Counted from the stretch's first letter, positions 11,180 through 23,157 are shown. The stretch is 64,000 bases of DNA from Corynespora cassiicola (GCA_022059125.1 JAEUWY010000004.1:2108001-2172000), one strand, 5' to 3'. The notes: generated by a model not told the origin, from the sequence alone. Program-made: numbers and translations.

Positions 11180-12567
11180 CTTGAAAGGAAGGGTGGGGTG
11201 TCAATGGATGGGTGAGGGAGAGGCAGCGGTTGTGTGGGGAATATATACTACGATATCTAGTCTAGTCCAGGGAAGAGTCACCGGCGAAGAATTGTCTAAT
11301 AGTCTCGAATAGTCTGATGCGTCAACTGGGAGAGGCGATGTTCGGCCAGTGCAATGGCTCCATTACATAAGGCTCGAGAGGACAACGTCTGGTTCAAGCT
11401 GCGTTATCGCTTCAATTGAGAGTCGGCAAGTCGCTGTTAGCATCTGGAGCGGGGAGTCTTTTGGAGAAGCCCAGCCCGACAAACATCCAATCAGATCGCA
11501 ACGGCTCTAAATCCCTTTCTACCATCAATATCCGGGGCCCACGCAGGAAGTGGCGTGGTGTCGCAGCTGAGTCAAATTTTGATGCACACGGTTGCTTCAT
11601 GATGGTTCCTACTGCACCGACTGTGATACTTGGATGACTGCCCAAATACGATTTGAGCCTAGCACTTGCATTTAGGATTAAGAATGGGGATTCAAACCGA
11701 CACGGTAGGTAAATTAGAAGTTCCGATGCTGATTGCGATCGATTTCGTACATGACTTGATGAGACAATAGGCTACATGTATAGTGATAGCAAAAAGCTTC
11801 AAGGATATATCGAGCTCCAGGCATCGATACAATGGCGGTAGTGTACAGTATATAAACAATTAGGGGCCCCTTCAACCCCTATATTAATGATAATATCATC
11901 CAGCACCCAAGCAGAACATGATGTCTCTTTGCATTGATCAAGCTCAAGACTCAGGGGCTCCTTCGCGGAAGAGATATGCCAGTACACCGAACGGGTTTCC
12001 CGTAGGAAAACTGAGAGCACGTGATCGGCAGTCGGCAGCTTGCTCAGGTGATGGTAACCGAGGTCAGACACTTCCCGTGCCGTCAAAGGGAAGGGTAGGC
12101 GACAGTAGAAGTTGCTCCATCCCCAAAAAGGGTGACGAATTTCAGAGGATGCGCCACCAACACGCAACCGAAGCACTAGCTTCTCAACTTACTGCCCCGT
12201 TCCCGTGTGGAGTAAAAGTTTGCGCCTTACAAAGCCCAATCACCAGATGTCATGTTAAGGCGTGAGTGGCCATCCTCCGCGGATCTCTGTTCACGGTACC
12301 TATCTACTGTGTCATGTCGAGGGAGATGGAACGAGCATCGGATGGGCGCGGCAGCATCGGGGCGGGTCTGCGTTTTTTGCGGTCGGAGGTTGTTCTCAGC
12401 TGGATTTTACGGGATTGCGAATCCGAGAGTATGAATTCAAAGATGACATGGTGTAAAGGCCTGGCCACATGTCAGAAGAACCTTCATCGACAGAATTTAC
12501 CCCTTACCTGAACTTAACATGGGTGCATAATGACTCCCATGACGCAAGTTAGGCGAGTTTCGGTATT
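11180..12567. other. Intergenic, no gene recognised
   Basis: Nitrilase promoter side followed by about 1.2 kb without a convincing frame. Short open frames around 11412-11645 and 11799-12176 do not resemble known proteins and lack plausible splicing. It may hold degraded sequence. Confidence 0.4.
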
Positions 12568-14049
12568 TCACCCGTTTCCAGCTCTCCTTTCAATGTCGTG
12601 GTTGTAAGCCATGGGGCTATCTGGAGACTCGGGCCTGAAAGATTCGCAAACAGTTCGGCACCCATCTATCCATTCAGGCGAGTGCGGTTTGTCCGGAGAT
12701 GAGGACGGGAGAGCCGTGAGGTTTCGGGTGCTGATATCACTTCTTTGACTCCAAACATCGTCTCGGTCCTCGATGGTAATATCCATCCCCTTGCTGACTT
12801 TTATGTGGTTCAAGGGTATCGGGTGTGGATCCGTCCATTTTCCACTGCCGAGTTTAGAGCCGCCAAAAGAGTTTCCTGGGCTGCTGTTTTTGCCATATCG
12901 GGGGGTCCTTCGATCTGCCGAGTTTGCATAGCCGCTTCGGTTGGCAGACAAGTTGAAATACCGTCTGGCGAAGACCTTGAGTGCCGGGGCAGAAGCGCAG
13001 ATGACGCCTAGCGCTGCTTCGAGGGCCGTCCATATCCATCCGTAGAAGGCGTACCAGGTGATGTCGTATGTGTAATAGTATACATAGATGGCATAATAGG
13101 TTCGCATTACGCCGCAGACGCACGTTCTGCCACTCGTTAGTCACTGCGTGATGCAGACTTCAAGGTCATCGAACTCACATTAAGCCCATTCCGAAAATCC
13201 CAATCAATGCGGCTTTTTGTCTTCGAGAAATCTGCAGGTTCCAGACAAGAACAATAGGCAAAGCGCAGATGACGAAATCCTGGACGGTGCTGATGACGAC
13301 GACGGCTACAATGACAACTCCTTCATCGTGACACGTCATTTCGTTCTTCATTCTCCAAGTAATGTCAAAGAGATGCCAGAATCCGGGAACAGGAGAGCAG
13401 GTGAAGACTATGGCAAGGGTGAAGGAAATGCCGTACGCAATGACAAAGGCGATGAAAATCCAAACAATGTATACATATGTCTTGGATATAGATCCGTTGG
13501 TGATTCGGCGGTAAAAGCAGAGGATAGAAATCTTTATAAGTGAAGTGGAAACCATGTAGAGGACCTCGATAGCTAGGGTAATCTACGTCTCTAGTCAATA
13601 CCGCGTTCTTCGGAAAGCACAGGCTGCTCACTTGTCGTGATGTGACCAACGTCAGCGCTGTCTGGTCCCACGCATGCCATTGGAATCCGTATAATCGGAC
13701 ACCTAAGAAGCGTTAGCTGGTGATGACTCCATGTTCCCCTATTGTAGTTACCTAGTAGTACAGCTACAGTCAATCCGAGCAATGGAATCATTGCAATTGA
13801 CATGAGCAAGTCATCCAAGCCATGGTTCTTCGCAACGACAACGCGAGCCCACATGCGGGCAAGGTATACCGTAATGGTCAAGAAGACCACAGTGATGAGA
13901 AAGACTGGACCGGTCATGTTGTGGGTTTCGGGATCGATGTAATTCGGCCGCGGCCAGGACAGTACGACATGTGATGGGGGGTGAAGGCCTCCATCACGAG
14001 AGAAGAGGGCGTCCGCGCTCGCGCGTATGCCGTCAACATCAACAACCAT
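12568..14049 (-). CDS. Rhodopsin-domain integral membrane protein (SAT4/Pth11-like, no CFEM)
   Basis: Four exons on the minus strand: 13752-14049, 13632-13702, 13179-13582 and 12568-13126; 443 residues. All three introns (49, 49 and 52 nt) have GT..AG ends and keep frame; the joined peptide restores YGFQWHAWDQTALTLVTSRQ across two junctions. It shows the fungal seven-helix domain: helix 1 FLITVVFLTITVYLARMWAR, the RKNHGLDDLL-like KNHGLDD loop, SLIKISILCFYRRI, a CSPVPGFWHLFD extracellular loop, and the end motif WIWTALEAALGVICASAPALK. A soluble Ser-rich tail of about 130 residues follows. No CFEM domain or signal peptide precedes it. Members are putative receptors or sensors, some acting in host sensing, but ligands are unknown. 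An upstream in-frame ATG at 14091 would add 14 residues. Confidence 0.85.
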
Positions 14050-16595
14050 TGTCGGAGGGCAATCTGGAATTCTCCAGAGTGCTTTTTCCAAAGGATGGAG
14101 AGCAGGTGTCTGGGGGTCAGAAGCGGACCAGGGCCGGAAACGAACTGCTTATGGCTGCACATGGGACATGTGGGCCGGTGCTGTCCTAGAACTCGCGTTA
14201 TGTACGGGCCAAGACGCCAGCTTTGCCATCGATCCATCGCCCACGTGTGACAAACGATCAGATCCATGATTTCTCACCGCGGGTGCATGAACCGGCTCAT
14301 GCGCTAAAGGTACAAAGCTAGAAAAGGCCAACTGAGCGGCGCGGCGCCGGAGGTGAATGAAATCGGCGTGGCACGTTCAGCCCCTTGCGAGATCAGTCTT
14401 GGGCGGTAGCGGGCGCTAAGGCTGAAGTACCAGGCTAATAACATGGTCGAACACGGCTGCTTCAGGCAATGTGTTGAGCACGACAGCCACAATTCCTGTT
14501 TGGCAAATGCAGGCGGCTCCGACAGTAGCATCTTACTCTATTGTTGACCCGCATGAGCCGTATCCGACAGGTTTCATGTAAGGTTGCCCAGGACTTGTCA
14601 AGCGTTTGGTGCCTGACTGAGGCGCCCACTTTACCGGCAGCGTTGACAGACCCTGGCGGCTTGATGGCGCGTCGCAGAAATCTTTCCGAGTTGCTGCCGA
14701 CCCAGAAGCAGCTCTAGTGTCTTGATCGTCCCTAGAACGTACCCCTTTTCGAGCTGCGCGCTGCATCTTCGAAGCCATCGGGTACAGAATGGGCTGCAAA
14801 GGTGCAGTTAGGGTAGGGCCAGAGCGCGAAAAATGATGATGCTTGGGGCGATCCTTCGGCGACGAGCATAGATCATGTCGGGGGATCCACACGCTCGTCC
14901 CCTCCTCATAAAATGTGCAAAGGTCCAACCCCTGGACCATGCGGGCCTTCTATCGTGTACATATTAGGCCGGGAGATCGTGTGTGGGCAACAAAGCCACA
15001 TCCTCGCCCTGGAGCCAGTTTCACAGAGGAAACAACAGGATTCGCCGACGCACACCGGAAGGAGCACAACAAGAAACACCGACAATTGTTTGACACTCGA
15101 GACAGGAAACTCGATTTCGTACCGGAAACAGGACAATAATATCCGGCAAGAAATCGGCTGATTACATTCGCGGTATGTGTTGGCTCCAGCACTACCGTTG
15201 ACTACGGTTGGCTCCCGCGAGTAAGTTTGGCGCGAGCCTCTGCTCAGCACGCGGTTTATAGCGACGGCGTCGACCTAGTCCATGGCAAAGTTTGCTTTTT
15301 TGGGACCGTCGTCCAATTGCCGCTCGCGCCATTTCTCTCGGATGTTTTTCGGGTGGCGATAGACTTTAGTCTTGTTCCGGAGCATCTCCTGTTGATTCGA
15401 GTATCGGCGAAGAGATGCTAGATCATGACGCGTGATATATACATCATCTTACTGTCCATTGATAGCTTTGGCTCTTAGGCCGCGATCGCTGTGTTCAGTT
15501 CATGTAGGAAAATAAGAGAAAGAGCCGGCAGCCAAGTCCGCTGTTCCCAATATATGACTCTTAGTGCGCTCGAGTCGTGTGCGCGGCCCGGCATTTGTTG
15601 TATCCGTTGCGGCCAGCCTTGTATCATCGGGATTTTTTCCCGAGCCACATCGATATCGGGAGCTCGGTGCTTTGAAGCTAGCGAAACAACTTTGTGAGGA
15701 CGGGTGTCAATGGGATGCATCAGGAAAGATGGTTTGGAGATGTGAGAGGATGGCGCGTACGGAAAGCCTCCGGCCCCGCTCGAGCCAATCTCGCGAACAG
15801 GTGTTCGCATCATTGCGCATAGAGTACCAGTGGCACCTTGGCCGACGTTAAGGTTCGCATGGGTTGATGAGGGGAAATTATCCCACGTTTCTTATTTTGG
15901 ATGCAAGGCAGGTGTCGGAATCTGTCATGGAGGGGTACCTCCTGAACATTGCTTTAGTCACACGTTCGTCGCGATGTGTTTCCGACGTACGGCCATTGGA
16001 CGGTGGATATATGTACGGCTTCCAGTCCACGCACCAAATTCCCCAAGAAGCACACTCTGTCTTTGTATCCACCTCTTAAGATGTGTCTCCCCAAAGTTAT
16101 TTCGTTCCCGCTACTTTGAAGGCAACATACTTGCTTTTGTCAAACAAGATCGACCAAAATCGACATCCAACACGCGCCACATGAAACTTTTCGCCTTTAT
16201 GCGATAGTGAAAGCATGTGGGATGGTCACAAACTTTTTGCATTCATGGAGGCATTGCAAAGAAACATTACAGGATAGTATTCGAGTGGGTCTGACGTTAA
16301 TTTGACAAAGAGATCGAAAGTCGCCTTTCGACTCGAGACGTTTGTGAATTACGTCACTCTACAGATATAAGTCACCAACAGTTTCGGGTCCTCCAACGGG
16401 AACCAGCTTGGTGGAACTGGAAAGGGGTTGAAAACATGGTGTCACACAATACTGGCTCTACCGATCAACTGTTGCCAATGTCCCGTTCTCAAGTCACCGA
16501 ATCCAGCCACTTCCGATGACAGTATAGTTGTACAAATTATCCAAAGAAATCGAAATCAAGACCCAGTCAACCAGCATCTTCATACAGGAATCTTA
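14050..16595. other. Intergenic, no gene recognised
   Basis: About 2.5 kb between the rhodopsin-domain gene and the dioxygenase-like gene. Open frames of 110-135 codons occur (14533-14940, 15475-15813 on minus; 15830-16207 on plus) but none shows a known motif, a signal peptide or convincing splice sites. Unannotated small genes cannot be excluded. Confidence 0.35.
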
Positions 16596-18320
16596 TCACC
16601 TCCAGTCGAGTCTGCGAGGCCCTGAACCACCAGAAGCCTGCCTTTGAATGATTCTCTTCAGAGGTGTGCCTCTCACAGGAATATCTAACTTTCTTTCCGC
16701 TTTCTTTACTTTCTCATCTGGCAAGTCGGTCTTCACGTTATCGAGGATTGCATTCTCTGAAACAACGTCCTTGGCCCATATCTGGGTTCTCTGGTTTCTG
16801 GCATTCTTGTTCGGATCGAGGTTTGTGAGCACGACTCGGCTCTGGTCGTTTTTTCCTTCGGTGGTTGCTTCAGAAACTGATCGTTCTTCGTAAGATCGCT
16901 CTTCGCCAGATAGACTAGCAGTGACGGAATCCACTATTGATCAATTAGTGATATTCTCATCGTGGATGCATTTTGGCGCACAAACCCCTCTTGTCTTGTT
17001 TGAGCGCCTGCCTCTGAATGATTCGTCTCAGAGGAGTATTGTTGTACCGCGCCTTGGCTTCTTTTCGTCTCCGGATCCGTTCCTGTTCCTCGCGGGCTAC
17101 ACGCTCAGTCTTTTCCTGGCGGCTTTCACTCTGCACATTGAAGTAGGCTGCAGCATCACTCAGTAAATCTTCTATTTGGTAGAATATAAACTTACGCTTT
17201 TCTCCTGATACTGCTGTTTCGGTCCCCAAGGCGCCGGTAGGGCCTGATTTGGAAATCAGCTTATGTGCTGTGGACCGATTGTCCCAAATCGCGACACTTC
17301 CAGGCTCCAGTTTGAATCGAACACTGTGTTCATCTGAAGAGTTGATGTGATAGTCAAGAAACTTGAGTAGGCTCTCTGACAATCATTAGTCTGTATTCTC
17401 ATCATAGTTTAAGAGAGAATTCCCACCGGATTCCTTCTTCTTTAATTCAGCAAACCCAGAAACAACTCCGGGGGTGACATTCAATGTTTTCAGCCCTGTC
17501 ACAGGGTGTGTCCTAATAGCAGGGTGCTGATTCTCTACAATCGGCTGACTCTCGTCTATATGTTTGAATCAGTAAATGCTGATCTGATTAGAGTGGCTGC
17601 ATAATTTACCTTGCAGACGCGATGCGTGCTCTGCATGGAGCCCATCCAAGAAACCCCTCCAATGCTTGCTCAAGTCATCGTAGAGTCCGTACTGGGAAAC
17701 CTGAAAATGTTAGAACGGTCTAGGAAAGCCTTTGGGATGTCCAAACTCACCCATGCCGCAACACCTGAGCTCTCCCCTGTTCTTAGCAAGGAATAGCTAG
17801 GCGGGTTGGCTTCGTAGCTCTTCGTCGCGTGCCACTCCTTTTGAGATTCAAAGTCTAACGAACCAATTTCTTTCGCAGCAGTAGAATTCGCATAGGCCTT
17901 GACGGGTTTTTCCTCATCCTGGAATGAATCTTTGCGCTTCGGGCTTGGGCTTGGGTAGATAGTCTCATAGTGCTGGGTGATACGAGCCTGGCCGTCGGCA
18001 CTGAGGTTCTGGTTACGGAAGAACACAACGCCCCGTTCGGAAACAAGCAAAGCCAGCTCATCTAGCTGCTGCGAATTGAGGCTGGAGAGTTGAACATTGG
18101 AAAGCAATGTGCCAATAGACTCGAACAGGTCGGTGCGGGTAGCGACTGAAAGGAGCGATTTCTTATCGGGATCGGCCAACAATGCTCTTTCTTTACCCCC
18201 ATTTTGCAATTCTGGGTCTTGCGAGTTGATGGTCTCATTGGTGATCTTAATTGCAGTTGTTTGAGAAGCAATAGGACCTGAGCGCGCAGACGTTCGCTTG
18301 CGCGATTGATGAAAGGCCAT
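16596..18320 (-). CDS. TauD/TfdA-like dioxygenase paralogue lacking key active-site residues
   Basis: Six exons on the minus strand: 17751-18320, 17610-17700, 17427-17555, 17196-17375, 16986-17147 and 16596-16933; 489 residues. Each junction restores family sequence, for example VAAWVSQYGLYDDLSKHWRGF and SGEKPYF. An ATG at 18479 in the same frame is an alternative start. The fold is the Fe(II)/2-oxoglutarate sulfonate-dioxygenase type (SIGTLLSNVQLS, LALLVSERGVVFFRNQNLS, HPAIRTHPVTGLKTLNV, WDNRSTAHK). The HxD iron motif reads H164-A-T166 and the usual 2OG-binding Arg before GEKPYF is E316; only the distal H301 remains. It is therefore probably catalytically dead or repurposed. The C-terminal tail carries TPLRRIIQRQA (361-371) and again TPLKRIIQRQA (467-477). 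It could also be a young pseudogene, but the frame is intact through all six exons. Confidence 0.75.
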
Positions 18321-19121
18321 CTCGATTTCGTCGTCGATTTCGTAGTCAGTTTCGCCGCGGAGAGACGCTACAGGCCCTGTAGTAACCGCAAGTCTCTCTC
18401 TTTCAGTGATGGCGCTGAAAATGGTTCGCTCGTTATGCGCAAATGTCTTCCGGTAGATGCTCCAGGCGTTCGAAAGCATGCCCCGCACAGAATAGGAGAG
18501 AGGGTTGGATATGTCGGAAATACGAAGCACGCGATAGGATAAGCATACGGGAAGCTGTGAACGACAATATTCCTCGGCCTTGGTGCTATCCACGAATGGT
18601 TCGTGTCATCCCAAAATGGGCTCGGTTGTAGCTCGGCGTGCGGCCATGATTGGTAGAATCACTCGAAAACATCGCGCAATTCGCTTGGTTCTGACACCAT
18701 TCGGCGTAACTAGAATTCGCCCTCGGCGATTGAATCTCCACGGAAAGCCGTTATTCGAAGTATGAATTCGGCTTTTGGTCCATATTCAACATTATCGGAC
18801 AAGCCGAGATTTTCCCGCGATATGACTAGGGTGGAAGTTGGAACGATGGCATACGCAAATTGTGTGGAGCTAGCTAGGCAATAGCATCAAGATAGCGGGA
18901 AATTACAAGAGAGCTCCAGTTTAGTATTCCCACGCTACAATGAGATGTACACTATATTGTTTTGGGACCTTTGCCGTGTTATTTTGATTTCAAATTTCCT
19001 ATACATCATGGCCAAATAGGCTTGAGCACGCGCAACCTAAGATGCTCATGACATAACATTCGTTATGATTTATATATACAGACTGCCCCTAGCTTGATAA
19101 GAACGGGTACATCTTATAAAA
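18321..19121. other. Intergenic
   Basis: Holds the upstream side of the dioxygenase-like gene (in-frame ATG at 18479 noted above) and AT-rich sequence to the 3' end of the next minus-strand gene. No feature recognised. Confidence 0.4.
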
Positions 19122-20198
19122 TTAGGCGTTTTCCACTTGAAGACTATAGCTCCTTTCGTGCACCAAATAGCCTGTCTGAATTTCCTTGACGGTACAGGGA
19201 CACGCAAACCCAGCTTGCTCTACCTCTTCTCGAATAGACCCATACAACGCATCATGACAGTGTATCTCAATACCGATGAGTGATAGCTCACAAAGCTCCT
19301 TCCATATATTACCGTGTGAGATGAGCTCAGGTAATACACAAAGAACTCGAGTTGTGTTCGTGCGTAGTGGATGAGCAAACCCGATACACGTACTACTGAG
19401 TCTCTTCAATTGATCAGGAAGCTTGCTAACCGTATCACCAATACTCCCCGTTGCCTGAAAATTCATTGCAAAAAGGACACCCCCGGCGCCACCCACATGA
19501 TCTTCATTCACGCTCGTCCCCAATTCTTGAACTGATGGTGTTCTGATTTCTTCTGGCCACCGCCAAAGTTGGCATCCAGTCGGCATAGGCTCAGCCCTTT
19601 CGCGAAGCATTGGAACCAGTACTTTTTCGATAATCTCGGCAGTGGGAGTGCCGAGCCGAACTGTGACGTGCGAGTTCTGCAGTCCCGGCGTCATAACCTC
19701 GCCATACGCGTCAAGATACTCTCTAGATCCAGCATGCTCGTAAAAACACCTTTGATCGAGATATATTTCTGTACATTCCAACATGACAGGCGTAGCATCT
19801 TCTTCCATGGATGAGGGAAGTGGGTCTTCTGGATTTAGGTCGAGGAGCCCTGGATCCAATCCTCGCCTGATCATGTCTGCTACTACAGCAGGCTTGGGAA
19901 CTCCGACTTCGAGCTTCTTCCAGGCTGTAGCCAGTTGTGGGTGCTTTCCTAATGTTTTTGGTGCATTGCTGACGAGATCGGATTCCAGAGTGGATATGCG
20001 AAAGTAGTAAGTGGGAACGCATGGGGTGTCCCGATGTGTAGCTCTTGCACAGCGGTTAAGTGCAGCGAGTACACGTTCTGCTGCAGCCTTGTTTGGAGCC
20101 TCCCAAAAGACGTGGAGGAGGAAACATTGATCCGGGTAGTAGCTGGTTTTGCCCTTGGGTTCGTCAATGAGGCGCTGGAGGGCGGTTTTTTGGGACAT
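19122..20198 (-). CDS. Hypothetical protein, possible dimeric alpha/beta-barrel start
   Basis: Single exon, 358 residues from the ATG at 20198 (MSQKTALQRLIDEPKG). I do not recognise a named family. The N-terminal part (LLHVFWEAPNKAAAERVLAALN, then TYYFRISTLES) has the strand-helix-strand look of an antibiotic-biosynthesis-monooxygenase or EthD-type ferredoxin fold. A second similar unit may begin near VLFAMNFQATGSIGDTVSKL (about residues 244-263), so an internal repeat of the fold is possible. No signal peptide or membrane segment; ten or more cysteines scattered. The frame is long and uninterrupted with ordinary codon use, so I take it as real. It sits alone between the dioxygenase-like gene and the efflux pump; a metabolic role is only a guess. 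Confidence 0.7.
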   Translation of the reverse strand: MSQKTALQRLIDEPKGKTSYYPDQCFLLHVFWEAPNKAAAERVLAALNRCARATHRDTPCVPTYYFRISTLESDLVSNAPKTLGKHPQLATAWKKLEVGVPKPAVVADMIRRGLDPGLLDLNPEDPLPSSMEEDATPVMLECTEIYLDQRCFYEHAGSREYLDAYGEVMTPGLQNSHVTVRLGTPTAEIIEKVLVPMLRERAEPMPTGCQLWRWPEEIRTPSVQELGTSVNEDHVGGAGGVLFAMNFQATGSIGDTVSKLPDQLKRLSSTCIGFAHPLRTNTTRVLCVLPELISHGNIWKELCELSLIGIEIHCHDALYGSIREEVEQAGFACPCTVKEIQTGYLVHERSYSLQVENA

Positions 20199-21307
20199 TT
20201 TGTAGTTTTTGTGCAATCAATCGGGAAGAATTGGTACTTTCAAACTGCTATGCAGGTCTTGGAGATGGGTTCACAACTTTCATTTATCCTCGTTGCTGCC
20301 TTGCGCAGGCTGGTTTTTTTGTTACGATAGCGCTAGCTAAGCCAGCTAAACATGCAACCTCGCTAATTATAGTTAGAGACTGTGGACGATACGCGTGTAC
20401 ATGTTTTCTTTTACTGAAATGTACGCTGTCGCTAAATGGAAGAGTTGGTAGTTTTGTATTTGTGCTATCCGAAAACAGGACCCTGGTCAGTGGATAAATG
20501 TTGATATAAATCCGACCGGGTCTAAAAGGAGCGCCATTACGGGAAAAAGAAAGACGAAATGAACTATGAAGCAACTGATATCCTAATCAACTGGAATTAA
20601 ATCAACAAGTACGATATCTACTTTGCTTATAGCATCCATAATGGTGTTTGAGCAGGGACGTACGGTGCATGACGAGTTTATACAATCTCCACGGTTAGAG
20701 TTTAAGGCGGTGGGCCGGATATGCTTTGAAATATATATTTGGGAAGGACGTATGCTGCTTATTGCAAGTATGAAGCTTTATTCACATGAGTATATAATGA
20801 ACAGGGAACAAATCGATGTAGTCTAGTCGTTAACAAGGGTTGAAGCTGCTATCTATCCCCCAACTTTCATGGTGCTTATACCCGTTTTATTCAATGCTAA
20901 GTAGAATGGCATCCAAGTGTACTGATTACCCTAAACTGTAATTGGTACGAATACTCAAAAAACGCAAATGTGAGAAGCATTTTGCTTCAGACTGCCTGAA
21001 TAAGGTATGTCAGTATAGCCACTCCCTTTCACCGAGCTCTCCACTGGAGAACTTACATGTAATCCTATGCAATTTGTCGATAATTAATCTATAGTTAGAT
21101 GCATGATTACCCAAGAAGTTACCAGCTGACTCCACGTGCGTGCTTACGCCCCCTTGTCCATATTCAGCATTATCCCGCACGAAAGGGCGACGCCACAAAA
21201 GACAACAGCAGGGTGCCCCGCCGACCAAAAGTTTTCAAATAAATAAGCCCATATCCAGGTCAGAACAAATTCTTCCGATATGCACCAGCATCAGCATCAG
21301 CATCATC
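20199..21307. other. Divergent intergenic region
   Basis: Between the start of the unknown gene (minus) and the start of the MFS gene (plus). AT-rich, no coding frame of note. Just before the MFS start there is a short CAT/CAG-type run (21283-21307). Confidence 0.4.
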
Positions 21308-22990
21308 ATGGAGGACCCCGAAGCGCAAACGTCCAAACCTGGCCCGTCCGAACCCTCCAAGTCAGAAGTACCTGACAAGGCAGTAGTGGCATCCATTCCA
21401 CAAGCCCGCACTTGGCGTTTCTGGGGCGTCTTCGCAGCCCTCTGCCTCCTCGCGTTCCTCTCCTCCCTCGACGTCGCCATAATAACCACCGCGCTCCCCA
21501 CAATCACCAAGGAGATTGGCGGCGAGACGCAATACGTGTGGATCGCCAACTCGTTCATCATCGCGTCGTGCGTCCCGCAGCCTCTGTTCGGCCAGCTGGC
21601 CAACATCTTCGGCCGGCGCATCCCCATGATGGTCTGCACCATGCTCTTCGCCGTCGGGTCCGGCATCGCAGGCGGAGCGAGCAACGTCGGCATGATGATC
21701 AGTGGCCGCACGATTCAGGGCGTTGGCGCCGGGGGCGTCTACGTCCTGCTCGATATTATATGCTGCGATCTGGTGCCGCTGCGCGAGCGCGGGAAGTACC
21801 TGGGCCTCATGTTCTCGTGGGCAGGCCTTGCCGCGGCCCTGGGGCCGGTTTTGGGTGGCGCGCTCGCGGATGCGGACTGGAGGTGGATTTTTTATCTCAA
21901 CATTCCGATATGCGGCGTTGCGCTCGGTGCGATCTTGCTGTTCATGCGTGTCAAGTATACGCGTAGCGCGAGCTGGAAGCACGCGTTGGCGCGCGTGGAT
22001 TATCTGGGCAACTTGATTTTCATCCCGAGCATCATCGCGATCCTGTTCGGGCTTGTCATGGGAGGTGTGCAGTACCCATGGTCGTCGTGGCGCGTCATTC
22101 TGCCCCTGGTGCTGGGTGTCTTGGGCTGGATCGGTTTCCACGTCCAGCAGATGTTCTGTTCGGAGCCTTCGGTGCCCGCAAGGCTGTTTGCGAATCGCAC
22201 CTCGGCCATCGCATTTGTCTTGACGTTTCTTTCTAGTGTCATTGTTCAGGCCATTTCATATTTCATGCCAGTCTACTTCCAGGCTGTGAAGGGGGAAAAC
22301 GCGTTGCGGGCTGGGGTTAGTTTTCTTCCCTTTGCGATTGGGACGCTCACTTTTGCCGTCGTGGCGGGCGCCCTTCTCTCCAAGTTTGGCGCCTACCGTC
22401 CGCTGCACGCCATCGCCTTTGGCCTTTCTGCCATCGCCTTTGGACTCTTCACGCTCCTTGACGAAAACACATCGAGAGTCGCGTGGGCTTTCTTTCAACT
22501 GATTGCGAGTGCCGGCTCTGGCATGATTCTCTCTGTGCTGCTTCCCGCCATCATGGCAGCGCTCCCGGAATCGGATGTTGCGTCATCTTCTGCGGCCTAT
22601 AGCTTTATTCGCACGTTTGGATATATATGGGGAGTCACAATCGCATCCATCATCTTCAATGCAGAGTTCAACAGCGATTTGTATAAGATTTCTGACGAGA
22701 GTACGAGAGCGCAGCTGGCAAATGGTGCGGCGTATGCATTTGCAAGTCAGCAACTGGTTGATCAGTTGGGACCAACTGTGAAGCAACAAGTTGTTGGTGT
22801 CTATGTTGGCAGCCTCAAGACAGTTTGGTGGGTGGGACTAGGGATCAGCTTGGTGGGCCTTTTCGCGGTTGCGGGTGAAAGGGGTTTGGAACTAAGGAAA
22901 GATTTGGACACTGAGTTCGGTCTTGATGATGAGAAAAAGGACTCTTCAAATAGCATCGGAACTGTAGATCACGAGACTAAGCAGATATGA
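21308..22990 (+). CDS. MFS drug:H+ antiporter, DHA2 (14-helix) type
   Basis: Single exon, 560 residues; ATG at 21308 follows a frame that is open but non-coding in look. A soluble N-terminus of about 45 residues leads into 14 predicted membrane helices. Signatures are motif A-like GQLANIFGRR after helix 2, LDVAIITTALPTI in helix 1 (DHA2 motif D1), GRTIQGVGAGGVYVL in helix 4 and GPVLGGALADADWRWIFYLN, the antiporter motif C with the conserved WRWIFYLN end of DHA2 pumps. Such proteins export drugs or secondary metabolites across the plasma membrane. No biosynthetic backbone gene lies next to it in this window, so linkage to a metabolite cluster is not supported. The tail is acidic and soluble. 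Confidence 0.92.
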   Translation: MEDPEAQTSKPGPSEPSKSEVPDKAVVASIPQARTWRFWGVFAALCLLAFLSSLDVAIITTALPTITKEIGGETQYVWIANSFIIASCVPQPLFGQLANIFGRRIPMMVCTMLFAVGSGIAGGASNVGMMISGRTIQGVGAGGVYVLLDIICCDLVPLRERGKYLGLMFSWAGLAAALGPVLGGALADADWRWIFYLNIPICGVALGAILLFMRVKYTRSASWKHALARVDYLGNLIFIPSIIAILFGLVMGGVQYPWSSWRVILPLVLGVLGWIGFHVQQMFCSEPSVPARLFANRTSAIAFVLTFLSSVIVQAISYFMPVYFQAVKGENALRAGVSFLPFAIGTLTFAVVAGALLSKFGAYRPLHAIAFGLSAIAFGLFTLLDENTSRVAWAFFQLIASAGSGMILSVLLPAIMAALPESDVASSSAAYSFIRTFGYIWGVTIASIIFNAEFNSDLYKISDESTRAQLANGAAYAFASQQLVDQLGPTVKQQVVGVYVGSLKTVWWVGLGISLVGLFAVAGERGLELRKDLDTEFGLDDEKKDSSNSIGTVDHETKQI

Positions 22991-23157
22991 TGACTGGACA
23001 GGGAACTTGAAGGTGATGTCGCAATACATTATACATTTTCAACTATGCATCTTAATCTTTACAATACAGCTTGTCCCTTATGTTGGTCGGCACTATTATC
23101 TCGCATCTGGTAGCTGAATCGGATTAGCAGTATAACTATTGCAGAAGGTATATGTCC

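Noticed and set aside
10427..11215. 262-codon open frame antisense to the nitrilase gene
   Set aside because: Complement of a gene with all three catalytic residues; the antisense peptide is His/Arg/Ala-rich filler.
14533..14940. 135-codon minus-strand frame
   Set aside because: Composition not protein-like in the first half and no recognised motif.
15475..15813. 112-codon minus-strand frame starting ATGATG
   Set aside because: No homology, signal or splice support; kept only as a mention in the intergenic entry.
18321..18593. N-terminal extension of the TauD-like protein to 18593
   Set aside because: The codon at 18593 is GTG; the only upstream ATG (18479) adds residues that do not resemble the family.
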